Origin: Kitasatospora sp. GP82
GTDB lineage: Bacteria > Actinomycetota > Actinomycetes > Streptomycetales > Streptomycetaceae
Direction: 5' to 3'
Length of the DNA: 64,000 bases
Assembly (NCBI RefSeq): GCF_029892105.1
Contig: NZ_JARZAJ010000004.1
Span: forward strand, 186,001-250,000
The first letter of the stretch is position 1; every line of letters begins with the position of its first letter. The position numbers and the translations under genes were made by a program. The notes beneath the pieces were generated by a model. The model ran no database searches. It was not told the DNA's origin and saw only the letters and a list, made by a program, of their open reading frames with translations. Shown here one piece after another: positions 58,768 through 64,000 of the stretch.

Positions 58768-59415
58768 TCACAGCCCCTTCGCCGCAGTGCGGACGAGGAC
58801 GAGGCCGCCGTTCGGACCCGGGATCGCGCCCTTGATGAGCAGCAGACCCTTCTCCGCGTCGACCGCGTGCACGGTCAGGTTCTGGGTGGTCACACGCTCG
58901 TGGCCCATCCGACCCGCCATACGCATGCCCTTGAACACACGACCCGGGGTGGCGCAGCCACCGATCGAGCCGGGCGAACGGTGCTTGCGCTGGGTGCCGT
59001 GACCGGCGCCGAGGCCCTTGAAGTTGTGACGCTTCATGACACCGGCGAAGCCCTTGCCCTTGGAGGTGCCGGTCACGTCGACCTTGACACCCGCCTCGAA
59101 CAGCTCAGCGGTGATCTCCTGGCCGAGGGTGTACTCGGAGGCATCCGTGGTACGGATCTCGACCAGGTGGCGGCGCGGGGTGACACCGGCCTTGGCGAAG
59201 TGACCCGCGAGGGGCTTGTTCACCTTGCGGGGGTCGATCTCGCCGAAGCCGAGCTGGACGGCGTCGTAGCCGGCCTCGCTGTCGGCGGTGTGGACCTGGG
59301 TCACGACATTGGGCCCAGCCTTGACGACAGTCACCGGGACAACCCGGTTGTTCTCGTCCCAGACCTGGGTCATGCCGAGCTTCTCGCCCAGGATGCCCTT
59401 AATCTGCTTAGCCAT
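58768..59415 (-). CDS. rplC: 50S ribosomal protein L3 (uL3)
   Basis: A 215-residue L3 ([18 protein letters not shown]) whose central loop ([13 protein letters not shown]) reaches the peptidyl transferase centre. 14 bases after rpsJ. Confidence 0.98.
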   Translation of the reverse strand: MAKQIKGILGEKLGMTQVWDENNRVVPVTVVKAGPNVVTQVHTADSEAGYDAVQLGFGEIDPRKVNKPLAGHFAKAGVTPRRHLVEIRTTDASEYTLGQEITAELFEAGVKVDVTGTSKGKGFAGVMKRHNFKGLGAGHGTQRKHRSPGSIGGCATPGRVFKGMRMAGRMGHERVTTQNLTVHAVDAEKGLLLIKGAIPGPNGGLVLVRTAAKGL

Positions 59416-59429
59416 CTTCGGTGCGCCTC

Positions 59430-59738
59430 TCAGAGCTTGATCTCGATGTCGACGCCGGCCGGCAGGTCGAGACGCATCAGCGAGTCAACCGTCTTCGGCG
59501 TGGGGTCGAGGATGTCGATCAGACGCTTGTGAGTACGCATCTCGAAGTGCTCGCGCGAGTCCTTGTACTTGTGCGGCGAGCGGATGACGCAGTACACGTT
59601 CTTCTCAGTGGGCAGCGGCACCGGGCCTGCGACCTGCGCACCAGTGCGAATGACGGTCTCGACGATCTTCTTCGCCGAGGAGTCAATCACCTCGTGGTCG
59701 TAGGCCTTGAGCCGGATGCGGATCTTCTGTCCCGCCAT
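59430..59738 (-). CDS. rpsJ: 30S ribosomal protein S10 (uS10)
   Basis: A 102-residue S10 ([20 protein letters not shown]), also the transcription factor NusE. First gene of the S10 operon. The ATG lies 133 bases after a U-tract hairpin. Confidence 0.98.
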   Translation of the reverse strand: MAGQKIRIRLKAYDHEVIDSSAKKIVETVIRTGAQVAGPVPLPTEKNVYCVIRSPHKYKDSREHFEMRTHKRLIDILDPTPKTVDSLMRLDLPAGVDIEIKL

Positions 59739-60214
59739 GGCTACTCAGTAGTCCTTTGTGTCGTCTGTTGCCTCTACGGCCGGATTCGTCCGGGTGGACT
59801 GGTCCGGTGGCACCCCTGGATGGTTACTTCTTCCGACCCACGCGGTCGGGCGTGTCGCCCTGTCGCTTGCAAAAAACCGGAGAGATGTTCCTCTCTCGGA
59901 TTCTGCTCTCGATCGGTGGAGGTCTTGCACCCACCAGGCGCCGGGTCGAGGCCCCGCCCACGCTTCCCGGAAGATTCCCGTACTTTCGCCCCGCAGCTGC
60001 CGCGGTGTCGCTTACACACCACTGCGATCCACACAAAGCACGTGGACACATGAACGGCCATCACGGGAACGACGAGTACATGGGACTCGCTTCCAGTCCT
60101 CCCGGCGGGAGGCGCGCAGCATCGGCACTCAACCGAGCAACTTGGACATACTGCCACAGGAAAGGACCCGAACGCCAATCGGGACCCGGCACACTACCCA
60201 GGTGGCACGGACTG
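59739..60214 (-). promoter_or_regulatory. Upstream control region of the S10 operon
   Basis: 476 bases between the flippase gene and rpsJ without a credible reading frame. It must contain the strong promoter of the ribosomal cluster; I could not identify a clear -10/-35 pair. A hairpin followed by a T-run lies at 59871-59899 (listed separately). Confidence 0.6.
59871..59899 (-). terminator. Hairpin with U-tract upstream of rpsJ
   Basis: On the minus strand, 8 bp (CCG plus GAGAG with CTCTC plus CGG, one bulged A) with a 6-base loop is followed at once by TTTTTT. This is the only classic stem plus T-run terminator I noticed in the window. It either ends the polysaccharide-gene transcript 315 bases beyond its last stop, or acts as an attenuator in the rpsJ leader. 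Confidence 0.7.
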
Positions 60215-61528
60215 TCAAACCGAACCGTCCACCGCGGCCGCGTCCAGTGCCCGTTCGGCAGCCCCCTCCGGGACCGGCCCACCCGGACGGCGGCGCAGCC
60301 CGGCCAGCATCCCGGCGACCGTGACCGCCGTCCCGGCGGCGTACGCCAGGCAGACCCTGGCGCCCAGCCCGCCCGGCAGCAGGGTGACGGCGGTCAGGAC
60401 GGCGGCGCCCAGCGCCCAGCAGGCGAGCTGGGTGCGGTGGCGGTGCAGCACGATCAGGCCCTGGCCGAGCACCATCGCCAGCAGATAGCAGAGCGTGCCG
60501 AGCACCAGCCAGAGAAAGCCCCACCTGGTCAGCACGGGCGGGGCGGCGAAGAGCAGCCGGATCAGCCACGGCCCCAGCACCACGGCGGGCAGGCCCAGGG
60601 TCAGTGAGAGCAGCCCGACCACCAGGGCGGCCTTGCGCAGCAGCGCGCCGAAGGCGGCGTGCCGCCCCTGCGCGGCGTAGGCGGCCAGGCCGGAGAGCAG
60701 GGACGCCTGCAGGGACCCGAAGACGAAGATCGGCACCCGGGCCAGCACCAGGGCGCTGAGCAGGGCGGTGACCAGGTCGACGGCGGCCGGCTGGAGCAGC
60801 TGGACACTGACCACTGCGGCGCTGACCATCCACTGGGCCAGCAGCGTGGAGCACACCAACAGGCCCAGTCCACCCACCAGTTCGGACCAGCCGATCGGCG
60901 GCCCGGCCCGGGCGGCACGAACGGTCGCGGGGAGGGTGGCGAGCAGCGCGAGCAGCGGGGCCGCCGTCAGGATCAGGCTGAAGGCGAGCGCGGAGTGCAG
61001 CCCTAGTACGGCGCAGCCGAGGGCCAGCAGGATCCTCAGGCCGCCGTCGAGGCCGAGCTGGGTGCCGTACGCGCCGAAGCGGCCCAGACCGGCGAGTACG
61101 CCTCTGGTCAGGTAGCAGCAGGCCATCGCGGTGAAGGCGGTGCCGAGGGCGGCGAGCAGGCCGAGATCACCGTGGAAGAGCAGCCCGGCCACTGGCCGGG
61201 CCGCGGCGCCCATCACGCCGAGGACGGCGGCCAGGATGCCACCGGTGAGCAGGGCGGCCCGGCGCAGTACGGGGCCCGCGCCCTCGCCGCGCACGGCGCG
61301 GGCGGCGACGATCCGGGTGAGCTCCTGCTCCACGGGGAAGAACAGGCCGATGCCGACAGACGTCACAATCGTCCAGAGCACCGAGACGCCCGCCATGTCC
61401 CGGATGGGCAGGCTGTGCCCGGCGATCGCCAGGTGCAGGTAGGACGCGGCGCCGAGGATCGCCGTACCGATCGCAACGGCCTGGGTGCCGGGTGGAAGTG
61501 CCCTGCGCAGCTTGGCTGTTGGGTCCAC
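60215..61528 (-). CDS. Polysaccharide flippase-like multi-span membrane protein
   Basis: A 437-residue protein made almost wholly of membrane helices, around 12 by eye, with the general layout of Wzx/MATE/MurJ-type lipid-linked sugar flippases (conserved-type segments VEQELTRIVAAR near residue 67 and RVPIFVFGSLQASLL near 265). The GTG start is at 61528 with weak Shine-Dalgarno. It lies 8 bases after a glycosyltransferase gene, so it probably exports the glycan they build. The exact substrate is unknown. Confidence 0.82.
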   Translation of the reverse strand: MDPTAKLRRALPPGTQAVAIGTAILGAASYLHLAIAGHSLPIRDMAGVSVLWTIVTSVGIGLFFPVEQELTRIVAARAVRGEGAGPVLRRAALLTGGILAAVLGVMGAAARPVAGLLFHGDLGLLAALGTAFTAMACCYLTRGVLAGLGRFGAYGTQLGLDGGLRILLALGCAVLGLHSALAFSLILTAAPLLALLATLPATVRAARAGPPIGWSELVGGLGLLVCSTLLAQWMVSAAVVSVQLLQPAAVDLVTALLSALVLARVPIFVFGSLQASLLSGLAAYAAQGRHAAFGALLRKAALVVGLLSLTLGLPAVVLGPWLIRLLFAAPPVLTRWGFLWLVLGTLCYLLAMVLGQGLIVLHRHRTQLACWALGAAVLTAVTLLPGGLGARVCLAYAAGTAVTVAGMLAGLRRRPGGPVPEGAAERALDAAAVDGSV

Positions 61529-61536
61529 GGTCGGCG

Positions 61537-62433
61537 CTATCGGGTGGCGTGGCCGAGCATCGCCGAGATGCCCGCCCCACCGGCGTGGCGGGCGGCTGCG
61601 GGCAGCAGGGTGAGGGCGTGCAGCCGGGAGGACAGGTGGAGCCGGGCGACCCGGGCCGCGCGGTGCCAGCCGAAGGCGGCGAGCCGGTCGGCGGTCTCCC
61701 GGAAGAAGCGCTTGGCCTCCCCGAAGCGGTGTCCGGAGTACGCCTTGGCCGAGGACTCGCTCCCGGCGTGCCGTCGGTAGCTGAAGCAGACCTCGGGGGT
61801 GGTGGCCAGGCTCTCCCCCGCCACCAGCAGGTCGATCACCAGGGCGAGATCCTGGATCACCCCGAGGTCGGCTCGGAAGCCGAAGCGCCGGACGGCCTCG
61901 GTGCGCCAGCAGATGGACGGGAAGTACAGCCAGTTGCCGCGCAGCAGGCTCACGGCCAGCTCCTCGCCGCCGAGCAGCGCCCGCGCAGGGCCTCTGGGGG
62001 CGTACAGCCTTCGCTTGGTGCGGTCGGCGAGGGTCTCGTACGGCCGTCCGTCGCTGCCGATCACCCGGACGCCGGGCTGGATCATCGCGGCCTTGGGCTC
62101 GCGTTCGGCGGCCTTGCGGACGACGTCCAGGTAGTCCGCGTGCATCAGGTCGTCGCTGCCCATCAGGACGAGGTACTCGTACTCGGCGAGTTCGACACAG
62201 CGGTTGAAGTTGCCGGTGACGCCCAGGTTGCGCTCATTGCGGTAGTACCGGACCCGGGGGTCGGCGAGCTGCTCGAACCACTCGGGCACACCGCTCTCAC
62301 GGCCGTCGTCCACCACGGTGAGCCGCCAGTCCGTGCCGTCCTGGGCCAGCACGCTGCGGACGGCGTCCTGCATCAGGGGGACGTCGCCGTAGTACGGCAG
62401 TGCGATCTCGAAACGCGACATCCGGCCGCTCAC
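61537..62433 (-). CDS. Family 2 glycosyltransferase
   Basis: A 298-residue GT-A enzyme. The nucleotide-sugar site is marked by LTVVDDGRESG and the metal-binding motif region by YLVLMGSDDLMHADY; no membrane segments are evident. The start GTG overlaps the previous stop as GTGA; an ATG four codons on (SRFEIALPYYGD) also fits the fold start. Donor and acceptor unknown. Co-transcribed with the flanking genes. Confidence 0.88.
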   Translation of the reverse strand: MSGRMSRFEIALPYYGDVPLMQDAVRSVLAQDGTDWRLTVVDDGRESGVPEWFEQLADPRVRYYRNERNLGVTGNFNRCVELAEYEYLVLMGSDDLMHADYLDVVRKAAEREPKAAMIQPGVRVIGSDGRPYETLADRTKRRLYAPRGPARALLGGEELAVSLLRGNWLYFPSICWRTEAVRRFGFRADLGVIQDLALVIDLLVAGESLATTPEVCFSYRRHAGSESSAKAYSGHRFGEAKRFFRETADRLAAFGWHRAARVARLHLSSRLHALTLLPAAARHAGGAGISAMLGHATR

Positions 62434-63230
62434 CCCTCCGCCGCGAGCTGACGCCTCGCCAGCAGCTCTTCCAGATAGGCGGCGTAGGCGGGTGAGCCGG
62501 GGGCAAGCTCCCTGAGCTCCTTCGGCATCCGCCGGATCACCGCGAGCAGCAGGACCAGACCGGCTCTGACCAGGTAGATCATCGCCTTCACGGGCGAGGC
62601 GCTCGGCCGCCCGGTGGTGCGGGCGCGCATCGCGACCGGCACCTGGCGGACGGCGAAGCCGCAGCGGGCCGCAGCGACCAGGCTCTCCACCGTGTCACCG
62701 AGGTACTCGACGGGGTACCAGCGCGCGAAGAACTCGATCAGCGGTCGGTTGCAGGCCCGGAATCCGGAGGTGGTGTCGCTCAGCCGGGTACGGGCGATCC
62801 GGGAGACGATCGCGGAGAGCAGCTGCATCGCCCAGCGCCTCGGGCCGCGCACCTTGTACTCGCCCTCGCCGCAGAAGCGGGCGCCGATCACCAGGTCGGC
62901 CTCCCCGAGGTGCGCCAGCAGGGCCGGGACGTAGGACGGGTCGTGCTGACCGTCGGCGTCCACCTGGACCGCCACGTCGTAGCCGTGCTCACGGGCGTAG
63001 CGGTAGCCGAGCCGCATCGCACCGCCGACGCCGAGGTTGAACGACAGCCGGGCCACCGCCGAACCCGCGGCGGCGGCCACCTCGGCCGTCCGGTCCGAGG
63101 AGCCGTCGTCCACCACCAGAGTGTCCACGTACGGAAGTTGCTGCTTGATCTCGCCGAGCACGGCGGAGAGGCCGTCGGCCTCGTTCCACGCCGGAAGGAT
63201 GATCAGGACGCTTCGCCCGTCGGGGGTCAT
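62430..63230 (-). CDS. Family 2 glycosyltransferase, polyprenyl-phosphate sugar synthase type
   Basis: A 266-residue GT-A protein of the dolichol-phosphate mannosyltransferase (DPM1/ArnC-like) group: ILPAWNEADGLSAVL at the start, LVVDDGSSDRT, and the DxD motif in QVDADGQHDPSYVP. A hydrophobic segment near 215-235 (MIYLVRAGLVLLLAVI) may anchor it. It would charge a lipid-phosphate carrier with a sugar. Its ATG overlaps the DUF2304 stop by 4 bases, a pairing often seen in actinobacteria. Confidence 0.9.
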   Translation of the reverse strand: MTPDGRSVLIILPAWNEADGLSAVLGEIKQQLPYVDTLVVDDGSSDRTAEVAAAAGSAVARLSFNLGVGGAMRLGYRYAREHGYDVAVQVDADGQHDPSYVPALLAHLGEADLVIGARFCGEGEYKVRGPRRWAMQLLSAIVSRIARTRLSDTTSGFRACNRPLIEFFARWYPVEYLGDTVESLVAAARCGFAVRQVPVAMRARTTGRPSASPVKAMIYLVRAGLVLLLAVIRRMPKELRELAPGSPAYAAYLEELLARRQLAAEG

Positions 63231-63592
63231 CGGACCTCTCCCCCGCCGGACGGGGTTGCGCTTTCCGCGAGTTGGGAGCGGATCAGCGCGACGTCCTCGG
63301 CCAGGGTACGGGTCTTGGCCTCCAACCGGCTTGCCTCCCAGCTGAGATGGAGACTGACCAGCAGCACCAGGACGAATCCGGCGAAGAGCACCAGACTGAC
63401 CCCGGAGGCCACCCCGACGCTGCGGGCGGTGGAGTCCAGCAGCGAGGGGAAGAACCCCAGCGGGGCCACCACCAGGCCGATACAGAGCCAGATGGCCGCG
63501 TACTTCTCACGCAGTTGCTGCCTGCGGAGCAGTTCCAGGATGTAGGCCAGCACCACGATGCCGGTGATCGAGGTGAGGGTCGAGAGTTGCAC
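63227..63592 (-). CDS. DUF2304-family small membrane protein
   Basis: A 121-residue protein read from the GTG at 63592 (QLSTLTSITGIVVLAYILEL), with three hydrophobic segments and the hallmark REKYAAIWL after the first. DUF2304 proteins regularly sit beside polyprenyl-phosphate glycosyltransferases, as here, and may be their membrane partners; the role is not established. A coiled-coil-like C-terminus (SRLEAKTRTLAEDVALIRSQ) follows. GGAAGG lies about 11 bases before the start. Confidence 0.82.
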   Translation of the reverse strand: MQLSTLTSITGIVVLAYILELLRRQQLREKYAAIWLCIGLVVAPLGFFPSLLDSTARSVGVASGVSLVLFAGFVLVLLVSLHLSWEASRLEAKTRTLAEDVALIRSQLAESATPSGGGEVR

Positions 63593-63738
63593 AGCCGTTG
63601 ACGCCTTCCGTGGCCAGGGCGGTCCCTGAGAAGGGAACGCCCACCACAGATCCCGAGTAACGCGCCAAACGAGTGAATTCCACACAGACCGGCCACGCAC
63701 CAACCACGTACAGACTTCGCGCAGCTCACCAACCACGC

Positions 63739-63888
63739 ACCACCCAGGGGCGCGGGGAACTGCGCGACCAGCCCCCACCCACGTGCACGGTTGCCCGCGC
63801 AGTCCCCCGCGCCCCTCAGGTGGTTGCACGGTTGCCCACGGAGATCCACGCGCGCCTCAGGTGGTTGCGCCGTTGCTCACGGAGATCC
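63739..63888. repeat. Inverted and direct repeat block
   Basis: Arms at 63739-63766 and 63796-63824 (core GGGGCGCGGGGAACTGCGCG and its complement) form an imperfect inverted repeat of about 28 bp with a 29-base spacer. A 37-base direct repeat (63811-63847 and 63852-63888, ctcaggtggttgc... cacggagatcc) follows. The core is a well-known type of intergenic repeat in streptomycete genomes. It fills most of the 302-base gap between the DUF2304 gene and the next gene, where I see no reading frame. Confidence 0.8.
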
Positions 63889-63894
63889 CCGGGC

Positions 63895-64000
63895 TCAGTG
63901 CTTGGCCACCAGTGCGCGGAAGGCTGGCCGGTCCAGTGCCCTGGCCAGCGACTCCCGCCACTCGGGCAACGGCGGCAGTCCGGCCTCGGCCCAGCGGGCA
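63895..64000 (-). CDS. C-terminal fragment of an unidentified protein (cut by window edge)
   Basis: Only the last 34 codons are inside the window, ending RPAFRALVAKH before TGA. The frame has strong third-position GC bias (WAEAGLPPLPEWRESLARAL precedes). Too short to assign. Same strand as the polysaccharide genes. Confidence 0.6.
   Translation of the reverse strand, partial: ARWAEAGLPPLPEWRESLARALDRPAFRALVAKH

Overview
The window is high-GC actinobacterial chromosome. bldM, whiD and sigD side by side, a His-tailed GroEL under CIRCE control, GTG starts, GTGA/ATGA gene overlaps and acidic or Gly/Arg-rich ribosomal protein extensions all point to a Streptomycetaceae core chromosome (Streptomyces or Kitasatospora). 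Nearly everything is housekeeping. I see no prophage, IS element, CRISPR array, rRNA or tRNA.

Layout from the left. Positions 1-14.5 kb hold purine and signalling genes, all on the minus strand: guaA (cut by the edge), a GMC oxidoreductase, a succinate-semialdehyde-type aldehyde dehydrogenase, two transmembrane Ser/Thr kinases with similar extracytoplasmic domains flanking a pseudokinase, a GuaB paralogue and guaB. Positions 14.8-18.4 kb hold developmental regulators: sigD, bldM, whiD and a LysR regulator. Positions 18.6-20.8 kb are groES-groEL with two CIRCE operators. Positions 21.5-32.7 kb hold a methyltransferase, a deacetylase lipoprotein, the t6A tRNA-modification genes tsaD/tsaB/tsaE with rimI, then alr, nnr and acpS, tightly packed and often overlapping by 4 bp. 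Positions 32.8-37.5 kb hold a cold-shock protein and the amino-sugar/CoA genes glmS, coaA and glmM.

From 37.6 to 59.7 kb lies the ribosomal protein super-cluster, read right to left: S10 genes (rpsJ to rpsQ), spc genes (rplN to rplO), secY-adk, map, an inserted mscL, then infA-rpmJ-rpsM-rpsK-rpoA-rplQ, truA, an ABC-F ATPase, and rplM-rpsI. It is cut by strong GC hairpins into several transcription units, and rpsD is absent from its usual place before rpoA. From 60.2 kb to the right edge is a small surface-polysaccharide module (flippase, two family 2 glycosyltransferases, DUF2304 protein), followed by a repeat block and the tail of an unidentified gene.

The best leads are a small gene under a candidate iron box (27.0-27.2 kb), a frameshifted plus-strand gene between the kinases (9.08-9.39 kb), a short repeat that has become an N-terminal extension of RimI (25.44-25.56 kb), the kinase-pseudokinase-kinase set, and unusual RNA structures in the ribosomal cluster (45.5, 46.6, 52.7 and 59.9 kb). 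I found no clear new defence or biosynthetic system.
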